Source: Thermoplasmatales archaeon (GTDB lineage: Archaea > Thermoplasmatota > Penumbrarchaeia > Penumbrarchaeales > Penumbrarchaeaceae). Taken from it: DNA of 34,216 nucleotides. Where the stretch lies: assembly GCA_030595715.1 (NCBI GenBank), contig JAUVCN010000020.1, positions 1 to 34,216 of the forward strand, written 5' to 3'. Below are positions 1 through 8,359 of the stretch, piece after piece (the stretch's first letter is position 1; every line of letters starts with the position of its first letter). The position numbers and the translations under genes are program-made. The notes beneath the pieces were generated by a model. That model did no database searches and had not been told where the DNA came from. It saw nothing but the letters and a program-made list of their open reading frames with translations.

Positions 1-465
1 CATCCTGCCGATATGCCTTGTAAGTCTCTGGGTCCCACCGAATCCTGGGCTGATGCCCAGATTGATCTCCGGTTGTCCCAGTTTTGCTTTTGTTGAAGCA
101 TATGCAACGTCACAGGCCATCATCACTTCACACCCTCCTCCAAGTGCATAACCATTGACAGCAGCAATATACGGGAGTCTCGATGCTTCTATCTTGTTCA
201 GGAGATTGTGCCCGTATTCGGCGAACAATTTCGCCTGAATGGTTGTAAGGTTCAGCATATGCTTGATATCGGCACCGGCGATGAACGCTTTGCCATTACC
301 GGTCAGTATGACCACACTGATGTTATTATCCATCTCCAGTTCATCCACAGCATGCATCAGGTCCCGGAGGGTCTGCTCATCAAGTGCGTTCAGGGCCTCC
401 GGTCTGTTGATAGTGATGGTTGCAACAGTTCCATCCTTCTCAATGATCAGGTTCTGATATTCCAT
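1..465 (-). CDS. enoyl-CoA hydratase (crotonase family), 3' end cut by window
   Basis: Partial gene: 155 codons from the ATG at 465, running off the left edge. The crotonase family hydrates 2-enoyl-CoA to 3-hydroxyacyl-CoA. The translation shows an N-terminal 'TITINRPEALNAL' segment, an oxyanion-hole region 'AGADIKHM', then 'GYALGGGCE' and 'GQPEINLG', which hold both glutamates needed by true hydratases, then 'PGFGGTQRL'. It follows the dehydrogenase stop by 5 bp and has a clear AAGGAGTGAT Shine-Dalgarno, so it is the third gene of a thiolase, dehydrogenase, hydratase operon. The three enzymes catalyse consecutive reversible steps between acetyl-CoA and crotonyl-CoA. Whether the flow is beta-oxidation or synthesis cannot be told here. 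Confidence 0.93.
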   Translation of the reverse strand, partial: MEYQNLIIEKDGTVATITINRPEALNALDEQTLRDLMHAVDELEMDNNISVVILTGNGKAFIAGADIKHMLNLTTIQAKLFAEYGHNLLNKIEASRLPYIAAVNGYALGGGCEVMMACDVAYASTKAKLGQPEINLGISPGFGGTQRLTRHIGRM

Positions 466-470
466 ATCGA

Positions 471-1328
471 TCACTCCTTGTTGTAGTCATAGAAACCCAT
501 GCCGGTCTTCCTTCCGAGCATTCCCGCCTGGACCTTCTTCTTCAACAGCGGGCAGGGCCTGTACTTGGAATCGTTGAAACCATCATAAAGGACGTTCATG
601 ACACTCAGGCATATGTCAAGACCGATAAGGTCCGCCAATGCAAGAGGCCCCATGGGATGGTTCATGCCGAGCTTCATGACACCATCGATGGCCTCAGGAG
701 TGCCAACGCCCTCATAAAGGCAGTATATGGCCTCGTTGATCATTGGCAGGAGGATCCTGTTGGAAACGAATCCGGGACTATCATTAACCTCGATGGGGGT
801 TTTTCCCATCTTCTCTGAAAGGTCGTTGATGAGCCCGGTGGTCTCGTCCGAGGTCCGAAGTCCCGTGATGACCTCTACCAGTTTCATTATGGGGACCGGG
901 TTCATGAAATGCATCCCTATGAACTTCTCCGGCCTCTTGGTGGATGAAGCCAGGTCCGTTATCGGGATGGTGGATGTGTTGGATGCGAGGATGCAATCCT
1001 CCTTGCAGATGGAATCAAGCTTGATGAACAATCCCTTCTTGATCTCGGGGTTCTCCACTATGGCCTCTATCACCAGGTCGGAATCGGCCAGGTCGTTCAG
1101 GTCAACGGTGCCCTTGATCCTGCCCATTACAGCTTCCTTCTCTGATTCCTCCATCCTCCCCTTTTGCACCGATCTGGCCAGGAACTTCTCTATCTTTGCG
1201 ATACCTCCCTGGACGAACTCATCCTTGATATCGTTCAGGATGACATCATAACCCGCCTTGGCGGATACAAGCGCGATACCGTGTCCCATCTGACCGGCAC
1301 CAATGACGGCTATTTTCTTGATCTCCAT
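471..1328 (-). CDS. hbd: 3-hydroxyacyl-CoA (3-hydroxybutyryl-CoA) dehydrogenase
   Basis: 285 residues, the usual size of a stand-alone dehydrogenase. It oxidises (S)-3-hydroxyacyl-CoA with NAD(P). The N-terminus has the Rossmann motif '[11 protein letters not shown]' at residues 9-19 and an acidic 'NDIK' after the second strand. The catalytic histidine lies in '[17 protein letters not shown]', with the partner glutamate in the same segment. The family motif '[19 protein letters not shown]' and the C-terminal helical domain '[15 protein letters not shown]' follow. It sits 11 bp after the thiolase and 5 bp before the crotonase on the same strand. The enzyme class is secure; chain-length preference is not visible. 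Confidence 0.96.
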   Translation of the reverse strand: MEIKKIAVIGAGQMGHGIALVSAKAGYDVILNDIKDEFVQGGIAKIEKFLARSVQKGRMEESEKEAVMGRIKGTVDLNDLADSDLVIEAIVENPEIKKGLFIKLDSICKEDCILASNTSTIPITDLASSTKRPEKFIGMHFMNPVPIMKLVEVITGLRTSDETTGLINDLSEKMGKTPIEVNDSPGFVSNRILLPMINEAIYCLYEGVGTPEAIDGVMKLGMNHPMGPLALADLIGLDICLSVMNVLYDGFNDSKYRPCPLLKKKVQAGMLGRKTGMGFYDYNKE

Positions 1329-1339
1329 TCATTTCACCT

Positions 1340-2521
1340 CTACTCTTTCTCTATGACCATGCTCACTGCATTACCGCCACCGAGACATATGGTGGCCAGT
1401 CCTCTCTTCTTTCCGAGCCTCTTCATTGCATGGATCAGTGTGACCAGGATCCTGCTACCGGAGGAACCGATCGGATGACCAATAGCGACAGCTCCCCCGT
1501 TAACATTGAACTTGTCCTCTGGAATGTTATGTTCCTTCATCAATCCAACGGAAGCAGAGGCGAATGCCTCATTATGCTCCACGAGGTCGATATCATCCAT
1601 GGTGAGGGCCATCTTCTTCAGAAGCTGTTCGACCCCGGGAACCACTGCATACATCACGTGCTTCGGTTCCACGCCAACAGTGTTGTAATCCTTGATGGTT
1701 GCGAGTATCTCGCAGCCCAGTTCCTTTGCCTTCTCCTCGGACATGACGATGACCGCGGATGCCCCGTCAGTGAGCTGTGAAGCGTTCCCGGCGGTGACCA
1801 CCCCGCCTTCCTTGAAGAACGGCTTCAACTTTGCCATCCCTTCGACGGAGGCGTCATACCTGATCCCCTCATCTTTTTCGAATATGATCGGGTCCTTCCT
1901 CTTCTGGGGGATCTCTATCGGGATTATCTCGTCTTTGTAATATCCCTCATTGGTAGCTTTGGCAGCCTTCAGATGACTTGAAACAGCGAACTCATCTATC
2001 TCTTCTCGCGAGAGGTCGCATCTTTCTGCAACGATCTCACCGGTATGTCCCATATGGAAGTCGTTGTGAGCATCCCACAATCCATCATGGACCATTGAAT
2101 CAATGATCTTGCCATCGAAAAGACGGTATCCGAACCTGGCATTATCGAGGATATAGGGGCAGTTCGACATCGATTCCATGCCACCGGCCAGGATCACATC
2201 GGCATCACCGCATTTGATCGCCTGGGCAGCAAGGATCACTGCCTTCAGGGATGAACCGCAGACCTTGTCCACATGGAAAGAACCCACTTCAAAGGGGACT
2301 CCAGCCTTGATCGCTGCCTGACGGGCGACATTCTGACCCTGTCCTGCGGAAACGACATTCCCCATTATCACCTCATCAAGGTCTCCCGGGGAAATACCTG
2401 CCTTTTCTATTGCACCCTTTATGACAATGCTTCCAAGATCGGTGGATCTGAATCCTTTCAATGCACCGGAGAATTTGCCCTGAGCGGTCCTCACCGCTGC
2501 TACGATTACTGCCTGTCTCAT
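1340..2521 (-). CDS. acetyl-CoA C-acetyltransferase (thiolase)
   Basis: 393 residues from the ATG at 2521, chosen because the protein then begins with the canonical 'MRQAVIVAAVRTAQGKFSG' and a GGAAGGG ribosome site lies just upstream. A further in-frame start at 2587 only adds 22 non-homologous residues. Thiolase condenses or cleaves acetoacetyl-CoA. All catalytic pieces are present: nucleophilic Cys88 in 'DKVCGSSLKA', 'EHNEAFA', 'GHPIGSSGSR' and the second cysteine in 'CLGGGNA'. This is the bacterial/mitochondrial-like type. It is unlike the archaeal mevalonate thiolases that pair with a DUF35 OB-fold protein, and no DUF35 gene is nearby. It is the first gene of the three-gene acyl-CoA operon. 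Confidence 0.95.
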   Translation of the reverse strand: MRQAVIVAAVRTAQGKFSGALKGFRSTDLGSIVIKGAIEKAGISPGDLDEVIMGNVVSAGQGQNVARQAAIKAGVPFEVGSFHVDKVCGSSLKAVILAAQAIKCGDADVILAGGMESMSNCPYILDNARFGYRLFDGKIIDSMVHDGLWDAHNDFHMGHTGEIVAERCDLSREEIDEFAVSSHLKAAKATNEGYYKDEIIPIEIPQKRKDPIIFEKDEGIRYDASVEGMAKLKPFFKEGGVVTAGNASQLTDGASAVIVMSEEKAKELGCEILATIKDYNTVGVEPKHVMYAVVPGVEQLLKKMALTMDDIDLVEHNEAFASASVGLMKEHNIPEDKFNVNGGAVAIGHPIGSSGSRILVTLIHAMKRLGKKRGLATICLGGGNAVSMVIEKE

Positions 2522-2568
2522 AATAACCCTTCCATTCTGAGAATTTCGCGGCAGTATCGTGAAGCCCT

Positions 2569-2581
2569 GATAAAACCTTTC
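2569..2581 (-). promoter_or_regulatory. probable TATA box/BRE of the thiolase operon
   Basis: On the minus strand GAAAGG is followed directly by TTTTATC, a BRE plus TATA-like element. The predicted transcript start lies about 25 nt downstream, leaving a leader of roughly 25 nt with the GGAAGGG ribosome site before the thiolase ATG. The element stands in the gap after the PH-like gene, so the operon can be transcribed on its own. Confidence 0.45.
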
Positions 2582-2610
2582 CCACACATTGAGACATATG
2601 AGATGCTCAC

Positions 2611-3156
2611 TTACCTTCCCTTTTCCATTTTTCTTTCATGAAGGTCCTGAATAAAACCGGTCCTTGTCCTTTTTATCGGCTCGATCCCCCATATCCTCTC
2701 GATCCCTTCGATGAGTTTCTTGGGTGGTTGATCGATCCTGAACATATCCACCCCATCCTCATCGATGAAATGTATTGGCAGTCTCTCATTCTTCCCCTTC
2801 ATGAACCTGAGCTTGTACGGGTCAATGATGCAGACCGACCCGACGGACCCTCGTTCGATCTTCCTTTTCCTGAAAAAGAAAAGCGAACCGAACCTCATTT
2901 CAAGGGAGTCCGTATCGATCCGGTAGATAATGTATCTGTTCCAATTGGCCCGGACAATGAGGGGGAACATGGCCAGCAATATTACATACAACACCGGGAA
3001 GATCGTACCGGGACCGGAGACGAAGGCTACGGAATACATGAAGAATGCCAGAGCAGTGTAGAAGGCTATCGCGATATAGATCATCTCGATATCCATTATT
3101 CTCTTCCTTGCCTCCATGGAAGGAAGTATGCCATTCAGTGAGAAAACCTTTGTCAT
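2611..3156 (-). CDS. membrane protein with bacterial-PH-like domain
   Basis: 181 residues if the ATG at 3156 is used. Two adjacent hydrophobic segments (about residues 24-47 and 50-69) are followed by a soluble domain beginning 'NRYIIYRIDTDSLEMRFG', with alternating strands and a closing amphipathic helix 'PPKKLIEGIERIWG'. This resembles the two-TM plus PH-like layout of bPH2-type proteins, but no catalytic motif is visible and the function is unknown. The start is uncertain. Neither the ATG at 3156 nor the one at 3117 has a Shine-Dalgarno, while the ATG at 3096 has a weak AAGGAAGAG site and would begin just before the first membrane segment. It may share a symmetric promoter region with a small divergent ORF. 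Confidence 0.7.
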   Translation of the reverse strand: MTKVFSLNGILPSMEARKRIMDIEMIYIAIAFYTALAFFMYSVAFVSGPGTIFPVLYVILLAMFPLIVRANWNRYIIYRIDTDSLEMRFGSLFFFRKRKIERGSVGSVCIIDPYKLRFMKGKNERLPIHFIDEDGVDMFRIDQPPKKLIEGIERIWGIEPIKRTRTGFIQDLHERKMEKGR

Positions 3157-3225
3157 TCGGAGTATCGGACAGAATTACATTGAATAGGTTAAGATCAGAG
3201 AGAATTGGGGCGTCCAGGAGAAAAC

Positions 3226-3247
3226 ATTATATAAACGTCTATATAAT
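3226..3247. promoter_or_regulatory. symmetric divergent TATA element
   Basis: ATTATATA, a six-base spacer AACGTC, and TATATAAT form a perfect 8-bp inverted repeat. Each arm is a good archaeal TATA box, so TBP could bind in either direction. One side would serve the PH-like gene (start 3156 or 3096, minus); the other would serve the small plus-strand ORF at 3268. It could alternatively be an operator for a dimeric regulator. Confidence 0.5.
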
Positions 3248-3267
3248 CTATATCGTTGGTGGATTTA

Positions 3268-3399
3268 ATGAGCCGGTTGATCAGTGGCGATAACAGTCTC
3301 TATTCCCTTCAGATGAAATGTTTCTACATCAGCACGGAATACGAGACCCCAAAAGGCCTATCCGGCCCCAATTATCTCAAGGATATATTTGAGGAATGA
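3268..3399 (+). CDS. possible 43-residue small protein
   Basis: An ATG about 21 nt after the symmetric TATA element opens a 43-codon frame starting MSRLISGDNSLYSL and ending YLKDIFEE. There is no Shine-Dalgarno, but short-leader and leaderless messages are normal in archaea and the TATA spacing fits. The product has no recognisable family, membrane segment or metal motif. The evidence is promoter position only, so it could instead be the untranslated 5' part of a longer transcript. Confidence 0.25.
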   Translation: MSRLISGDNSLYSLQMKCFYISTEYETPKGLSGPNYLKDIFEE

Positions 3400-3527
3400 T
3401 GGGGCGCCTAAGGGGTGACAGTAAGGATCAGAACAGCCTTCATTCAATCATATTGTTAATTCGAATGAAAACTCAATTATGCCAATTGATCGTTATACAT
3501 CCGTTGATCAGGGGGTAGTTTCGGATC

Positions 3528-4673
3528 ATGAGCGGATCGGTCGTGGACTGTATCGTTATCGGAGGTGGACCTTCGGGGGCCACAGCTTCCAGCGAACTTT
3601 GCCGTGAGGGATACTCTGTGATCCTTCTGGATCCAAAAAAAGAACCGGGAATACCTGTTCTCTGCGGTGAAGGGATATCCAAAAACACATTGGAACTATC
3701 GGGTTTGGATCCGGACGGACCCTGGATCGTCAACCCTGTTTCCGGTTATCGATTGAGATCGCCGTCAGGGGATGATCTGTTCTCTGCTACCGAAGGGTTC
3801 AACATTAAACGGGACCTGTTTGACAAGGAGCTATGCAAGATAGCAGAGGGAAACGGAGTCGAACTGAGGTTCGGTATTGCAGTATCAACCATAGAGGAAG
3901 AGGACCACATATGGAAGATCAACACCCCTAAGGGCTTACTCCGATCAAGATCGATAGTAGTTGCTTGCGGTGTGAATCAGCACATCCTGCCTCAGGTGGC
4001 CCCCGACAACATTCCACTGACCATCAAGGCCCTAGGAGCCAAGATCAACAAGAAGGAACAAGGAGGTGAGCTCCTCTTCTATGTGAAAGAAGCTTTGAAA
4101 GGAGGATATGGATGGTACTTCCCACGCAATGATGAGATAAACATCGGCGTCCTGTCCCCGGGTGACATCTCCAATGAGTTCAAATGGTTGTTGAAGACCA
4201 CAGGTATAAAAAGAAATGAGATCAGGAGCTTTCATGGCGGAGAGATACCGATCTCCGGACCCATGAAAACTTACCGGAATGATAACTGCATCATCGTTGG
4301 CGATGCTGGTGGATTCAGCAATCCCGTATCCAAAGGTGGCATAGTGGGGGCACTTCTCTCTGGAAAGGAGGGAGCAAAGGCACTCGCAGGATCGCTTTCA
4401 GGTGAAGAGGACCGATTGAAAGAATGGAGCAAGAAGATGCGAGAGCATCCTGCGTTTTCCCACCTGAACCTTGAAAGGCTGGAGTTCCTGACCTCGCTTG
4501 ATGATAACACTCTCAACTCATTGACCGATATCGCTGGTGGAAGGGACATCTGGTCGATCCCAAAAACAGAGGTATTGAAGGGGACCTGGAAACGACCGGA
4601 ACTGCTCAGGGCCATCAGAGGAGCCCTCCATATTGCAAGAGGAGGGCGAGAATGGGCTAGGTGGGCCTTCTGA
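3528..4673 (+). CDS. geranylgeranyl reductase family FAD-dependent oxidoreductase
   Basis: 381 residues. The family reduces double bonds of geranylgeranyl chains in archaeal membrane lipids or isoprenoid precursors. The N-terminus has the FAD-binding 'VIGGGPSGATAS' (residues 10-21). 'PVLCGEGIS' carries the conserved cysteine (Cys46) of the archaeal lipid reductases. 'YGWYFPRND' is the YxWxFP substrate-cavity motif, and 'GDAGGFSNPVSKGGI' is the second flavin-binding segment. The ATG is followed directly by the FAD motif and no earlier in-frame start is better. Its 3' end overlaps convergent folC by 17 bp. Exact substrate (lipid core, free diphosphate, or quinone tail) is not decided by sequence. 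Confidence 0.9.
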   Translation: MSGSVVDCIVIGGGPSGATASSELCREGYSVILLDPKKEPGIPVLCGEGISKNTLELSGLDPDGPWIVNPVSGYRLRSPSGDDLFSATEGFNIKRDLFDKELCKIAEGNGVELRFGIAVSTIEEEDHIWKINTPKGLLRSRSIVVACGVNQHILPQVAPDNIPLTIKALGAKINKKEQGGELLFYVKEALKGGYGWYFPRNDEINIGVLSPGDISNEFKWLLKTTGIKRNEIRSFHGGEIPISGPMKTYRNDNCIIVGDAGGFSNPVSKGGIVGALLSGKEGAKALAGSLSGEEDRLKEWSKKMREHPAFSHLNLERLEFLTSLDDNTLNSLTDIAGGRDIWSIPKTEVLKGTWKRPELLRAIRGALHIARGGREWARWAF

Positions 4674-6162
4674 TCCTCTCGACCACAGGTTGGTATAGAT
4701 AGAAACTGCCTCCTGCGATCCCGAGCCCGTTCATCTTGGACATTACCACCCATTCGTTCAATGCCTGATCGATATCATCTCGAACATGGATGTCGAAATC
4801 CCTCGAACTCTCGGAAGATAACTCCTTCAATATTGTTCGAACATCCTTGGACCTATCGAGATCCACACGGGTCACGATCACGGTCGAGACCACATCACCC
4901 ATGGTCTCGAGATAGGCACCAGGGTCCTTATCCTCCATCATCGCAAGGAGGAGGACCCCTTTTCTCTCCCGAAACATCCTCTTGATGTTCTTGGCGAAGA
5001 GGGAAGCTGCCTCACGGTTGTGTCCTCCATCGAAGACTATGTCGGGATCTCCGCTGTTCAACAGTTCGCACCTTCCCATCATTCTTGTCCGTGCGAGACC
5101 GGTCTTGATCATGGAAGCAAGCTCATCATCATCGTAACGGGTTCGGAGTGCAACGGTGCTTCCTTCTATCAGGTCCGAAAGGGCTCCTCGTTCGCCCTTC
5201 GACAGTCTCATATGTGAAAAAGCCCCGGGAAGGGAAAGGAGCGACAATGATACTGCGCATGCCATGTTGAACATCTGCATATTGCCTTGCAGCGGCGAAT
5301 CGAAACATCCGTCGATCACTCCATCCAGAATGGACAGTCTATCCTCGAAGGAACCGTCATCCCTGAAAGGCACCGATCTCAAGACGACCTTATCTCCATC
5401 TTCACCTTCGGCCCTTTCCACCGATATTATCCTTCCATCGGGTATTGAACGTGATCTCATCATCTCACTCAACAGACCAACATCTTCAACGGGTGCGGCA
5501 ATGATCACAGGACATCCGTTGGATGTGCAAATATCGAGGATCGCTCCAAGTGACCTTGTTCCTGCATCCCCTCTATGGATCGGTCCAAGGACCACCGGAG
5601 TTGAAGGCCTGATGATCCCTGCCTTCTCCCTGGCGATGGAATGCTCCTCGTCACCCAGGTGTTCGATATGATCGAGTGAGATCGAGGTGATACATACCGC
5701 CTGAGGTTCCAGGATATTCGTCGCATCGAACCGCCCTCCCATTCCAACCTCCACTATACTGAGATCTGACCCTCTCCTTCTTGATAGTTCAAAGAAAGCA
5801 GTTGTAAGCGTCTCGAAGTAGGTTGGCATATCATCCGGGTCGAACAGGCTTTCCCCGATCCCGAAGATCTCCCCCAATATGGACCGCAGCTCTTCATCTT
5901 CCACCTCTAACCCATCATAGACGAGCCTCTCATGAACTCTAATGAGGTGGGGTGAGGTATACAGAGCCCGGCTGACCGGAAATGTCGAAACGATAGAATC
6001 CATCATATGGCAGGTCGATCCCTTTCCATTCGTCCCCGCAACATGGACCGATGGGATCCGGAGCTGGGGCATGCCAAACTTCTCCATCATCCGATTCATA
6101 CGGGCAAGACCCAATCTCATCCTGAACTGCCCAAGGGATGATAATCTTTCGATCGGGTCCAT
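4657..6162 (-). CDS. folC: FolC-like Mur-ligase family protein (folylpolyglutamate / dihydrofolate synthase)
   Basis: 501 residues, longer than the usual 420-430. FolC adds glutamate to folates (or makes dihydrofolate) with ATP. The P-loop 'HVAGTNGKGSTCHM' is at about residues 40-53, 'SIVEVGMGGRFDATNI' and 'CITSISLDHIEHLGDEEHSIAREKAGI' match the family core, and the C-terminal domain has 'RMMGRCELL' and 'DIVFDGGHNREAA'. The extra length lies between the ATPase core and the glutamate-ligase domain (about residues 210-330). The gene is divergent from the PUA protein and convergent with the reductase, so it is a single-gene unit. In archaea it implies folate or an analogous polyglutamylated C1 carrier; which one is unknown. 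Confidence 0.88.
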   Translation of the reverse strand: MDPIERLSSLGQFRMRLGLARMNRMMEKFGMPQLRIPSVHVAGTNGKGSTCHMMDSIVSTFPVSRALYTSPHLIRVHERLVYDGLEVEDEELRSILGEIFGIGESLFDPDDMPTYFETLTTAFFELSRRRGSDLSIVEVGMGGRFDATNILEPQAVCITSISLDHIEHLGDEEHSIAREKAGIIRPSTPVVLGPIHRGDAGTRSLGAILDICTSNGCPVIIAAPVEDVGLLSEMMRSRSIPDGRIISVERAEGEDGDKVVLRSVPFRDDGSFEDRLSILDGVIDGCFDSPLQGNMQMFNMACAVSLSLLSLPGAFSHMRLSKGERGALSDLIEGSTVALRTRYDDDELASMIKTGLARTRMMGRCELLNSGDPDIVFDGGHNREAASLFAKNIKRMFRERKGVLLLAMMEDKDPGAYLETMGDVVSTVIVTRVDLDRSKDVRTILKELSSESSRDFDIHVRDDIDQALNEWVVMSKMNGLGIAGGSFYLYQPVVERIRRPT

Positions 6163-6199
6163 GATATCAAGAATGTTGTAATGATTAAATCAACTTCCG

Positions 6200-6210
6200 C
6201 GATATATACT
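6200..6210 (+). promoter_or_regulatory. TATA box of PUA-protein gene
   Basis: CGATATATACT lies about 30 bp upstream of the ATG at 6237, so the transcript would start within a few bases of the start codon. No Shine-Dalgarno is present, which agrees with a leaderless message. Confidence 0.55.
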
Positions 6211-6236
6211 AATATTCTTGTCACTTATTTCGGTCC

Positions 6237-6725
6237 ATGAAGGAGCTTGTCCTGAGGAGAAGGACCAAACTGAGATCCAAGGATGCAAAGAAGATATTTG
6301 CATGGATGGAGGAGGAATGGGGTATAGTCACGGATACAGGGACAAATATGGATACAGGATCCCTTGGCCACAGGTCAGCATACCTCATCAATGGAAAGAT
6401 CATAGGGGTCGAGGAAGATGGGGGATTCATGCTCACGCTCCATGGGATATTGGAACTATCTCCAACGAAGAAATATGTGACAGTGGACATGGGGGCAGTG
6501 AGATTCCTGGCGAATGGTGCGGATGTAATGGCCCCTGGAGTGTTGGAGGCAGATGAGGCCATCGAAAAGGATGATCTGGTCTTCACAAGGGATGTGAACA
6601 ATAAAAGGCCACTCTGTGTGGGGCGGGCTTTGATCAGCGGTCCGGAAATGGTCCGGGCCACATCCGGAAAGGCCATCAAGACCCTTCATTTCGTAGGTGA
6701 TGAGGTCTGGAACGCCGGAATGTGA
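6237..6725 (+). CDS. PUA-domain RNA-binding protein (archaeal MCT-1/Tma20-like)
   Basis: 162 residues. An N-terminal domain rich in basic and helical residues (1-75) is followed by a PUA domain (about 76-155): 'KYVTVDMGAVRFLANGADVMAPGVLEAD' and 'VGRALISGPEMV'. This is the layout of the archaeal PUA proteins related to eukaryotic MCT-1/Tma20, which bind RNA and act around ribosomes. The archaeal role is not established. The ATG is positioned as in a leaderless transcript behind a good TATA box. It is divergent from folC and probably monocistronic. Confidence 0.85.
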   Translation: MKELVLRRRTKLRSKDAKKIFAWMEEEWGIVTDTGTNMDTGSLGHRSAYLINGKIIGVEEDGGFMLTLHGILELSPTKKYVTVDMGAVRFLANGADVMAPGVLEADEAIEKDDLVFTRDVNNKRPLCVGRALISGPEMVRATSGKAIKTLHFVGDEVWNAGM

Positions 6726-6800
6726 ACATCAATTTGGGATCGTATTTTCGAAATATAGGTCCTCTGAGGGGGCAAGATCACCGAAATGTTTCCAAGAACC

Positions 6801-6862
6801 GATATATTAATCTTGAATCCCTCTTTACCCATGGAGTGAAATTCCCATTATTCCAGAGGAGG
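6801..6862 (+). promoter_or_regulatory. TATA box and strong Shine-Dalgarno of the aminotransferase
   Basis: GATATATTAA at 6801-6810 fits an archaeal TATA box, giving a leader of about 40 nt. GAGGAGGT at about 6855-6862 lies the right distance from the TTG at 6870 and decides that start, because no ATG in frame precedes the conserved protein. Confidence 0.6.
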
Positions 6863-6869
6863 TCATCAA

Positions 6870-8141
6870 TTGTCAAAACCTATCTATGAGAGTCTTCTTT
6901 CGCAAAGAGCATTAAAAATGAAAGGTTCGGTTATCAGAGAGCTTTTAAAACTAACACAGAAACCAGAGATAATATCATTTGCCGGGGGACTGCCGAACCC
7001 ACTGGCATTCCCGGTCGAGAAGATACATCACATCATCAACGACCTCATCAAGGACCGACCACAGATCATGATGCAGTACGGTTCCACCGAAGGTGTTCCC
7101 GAGCTGAGAGAGGAGATCGCAAAGAGGCTCAAGAACAAATGGAACATGGACGGAGATGCGGATAACATCCTTATCACGGTCGGGTCGCAGCAAGGTCTGG
7201 ACCTTCTTGGAAGGGTCTTCATCGGCCATGATTCAACGATCATAATGGAAGCCCCTACATATCTTGGGGCCCTGAATGCCTTCAACGTATATGATCCGAA
7301 CATTGTATCGATCCCCCTTGATGACAGCGGGCTGATGGTGGACAGGCTCGAGGAATATCTTGCATCGATGCAGAAGCATTCCATACAATTGAAGTTCATT
7401 TACACCGTTCCGACCTTCCACAACCCTGCAGGGGTCTGCATGAACCTTCCAAAGAGGAAGAAATTGATAGATCTCTCACACGAATATGACTTCATTATCG
7501 TGGAGGACGATCCATACGGCGAGCTCAGATATCATGGTGACCCGTTACCAACACTCGCATCCATGGACAAGGAGGGGAGAGTGATATATCTAGGAACGTT
7601 CTCAAAGACCCTTGTACCTGGATTCAGGGTCGCCTGGACATTCGGACCGAAACCGATAATTGACAAGATGGGGATCGCAAAGCAGGCGATCGATCTCTGC
7701 ACTCCTCCGTTCACACAGCACATTGCAAAGGAATACCTGAAGAGGGGCTACATCGATAAGCATCTTAACAATATCATCGACCTTTACGGTAGAAAACAGA
7801 GGATCATGGCAAAGGCAATGGATGAGAAGATGCCAAAAGAATACATCAGATGGCCCGTCCCCGAAGGTGGAATGTTCCTCTGGGCAACACTTCATGAGAA
7901 CATCAATACGTCCGATATGTTCCATGATGCCATCACGGAGAATGTCGCGTATGTCATCGGAAGTGCGTTCCATGCGGATGGAAGCGGAACGAACTGCATG
8001 AGGTTGAACTTCACACATGCGGATGACGACAAGATAGTCGAGGGAGTTGGCAGGCTCTCCGGTGTGGTCGAGAAATGGGGGAAGGAGATGGTGGACAAAG
8101 CACCGACCACAACGGAGAAAGAGGTCATCACCGGCATCTAG
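6870..8141 (+). CDS. PLP-dependent class I/II aminotransferase (LysN/AAT-like)
   Basis: 423 residues from a TTG start with a strong ribosome site. It transfers amino groups between an amino acid and a 2-oxo acid with pyridoxal phosphate. The sequence has the fold-type I pattern of the 2-aminoadipate/aromatic/MocR-like group: 'ISFAGGLPNPLAFP', 'QYGSTEGVPELREEI', 'PTFHNPAGVCM', 'VEDDPYGELRYHG', and the PLP lysine in 'LGTFSKTLVPGFRVAW', with the carboxylate-binding arginine in 'NCMRLNFTH'. It has its own TATA box and appears monocistronic. The group covers aminoadipate, branched-chain and aromatic substrates, and the specific one cannot be assigned. Confidence 0.92.
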   Translation: MSKPIYESLLSQRALKMKGSVIRELLKLTQKPEIISFAGGLPNPLAFPVEKIHHIINDLIKDRPQIMMQYGSTEGVPELREEIAKRLKNKWNMDGDADNILITVGSQQGLDLLGRVFIGHDSTIIMEAPTYLGALNAFNVYDPNIVSIPLDDSGLMVDRLEEYLASMQKHSIQLKFIYTVPTFHNPAGVCMNLPKRKKLIDLSHEYDFIIVEDDPYGELRYHGDPLPTLASMDKEGRVIYLGTFSKTLVPGFRVAWTFGPKPIIDKMGIAKQAIDLCTPPFTQHIAKEYLKRGYIDKHLNNIIDLYGRKQRIMAKAMDEKMPKEYIRWPVPEGGMFLWATLHENINTSDMFHDAITENVAYVIGSAFHADGSGTNCMRLNFTHADDDKIVEGVGRLSGVVEKWGKEMVDKAPTTTEKEVITGI

Positions 8142-8241
8142 AACGATATTACTTGCTCTATATGGATCACCTGTTCGTAATACGGCCTTGAGATCGTTAT
8201 AGCCTGGCCTTTGCAGGGATCCTATATGTCAATATTTGAAG

Positions 8242-8290
8242 GGATAGGATCGTGTTTGGCATCAGGTGCAATACCCGGTTGATGAGATAA
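8242..8290 (+). pseudogene. relic of the 3' end of a third copy of the duplicated membrane-protein gene
   Basis: The stretch beginning GGATAGGATCG at 8242 and containing TGTTTGGCATCA aligns, with small gaps, to the last codons and stop region of the first paralog (GGATAGGATGG... TGTTTGGCATCA near 8857-8890). Downstream, both run into the same promoter sequence. No open frame is kept. It is best read as what remains of a preceding copy, or as the left edge of the tandem duplication unit. Confidence 0.6.
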
Positions 8291-8310
8291 TGAAAGAAAG
8301 ACATATCATC

Positions 8311-8320
8311 TGATATATTC
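8311..8320 (+). promoter_or_regulatory. TATA box of first duplicated gene
   Basis: TGATATATTC with its TATA start 48 bp before the ATG at 8360. The second copy has the matching element at the same distance, so the promoter was copied together with the gene. Confidence 0.55.
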
Positions 8321-8359
8321 ATCCGGTTATTGATCATGATCGTAAATGGGGGTTTGATA

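Larger units (their letters stand above)
3157..3527. other. 370-bp intergenic region with TATA-rich inverted repeat
   Basis: This gap separates the leftward PH-like gene from the rightward geranylgeranyl reductase. It holds a perfect TATA-containing inverted repeat (3226-3247), one possible small ORF (3268-3399), and about 130 bp of AT-rich sequence before the reductase that presumably contains its promoter. No tRNA, riboswitch or known RNA was recognised. Confidence 0.6.

Noticed and set aside
1340-1478. Plus-strand frames opposite the acyl-CoA operon
   Set aside because: All are shadows of strongly conserved enzymes on the minus strand.
8142-8241. Possible tRNA or further gene relic in the gap after the aminotransferase
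   Set aside because: No cloverleaf or T-arm sequence was seen, and similarity to the duplicated genes fades upstream of 8242.
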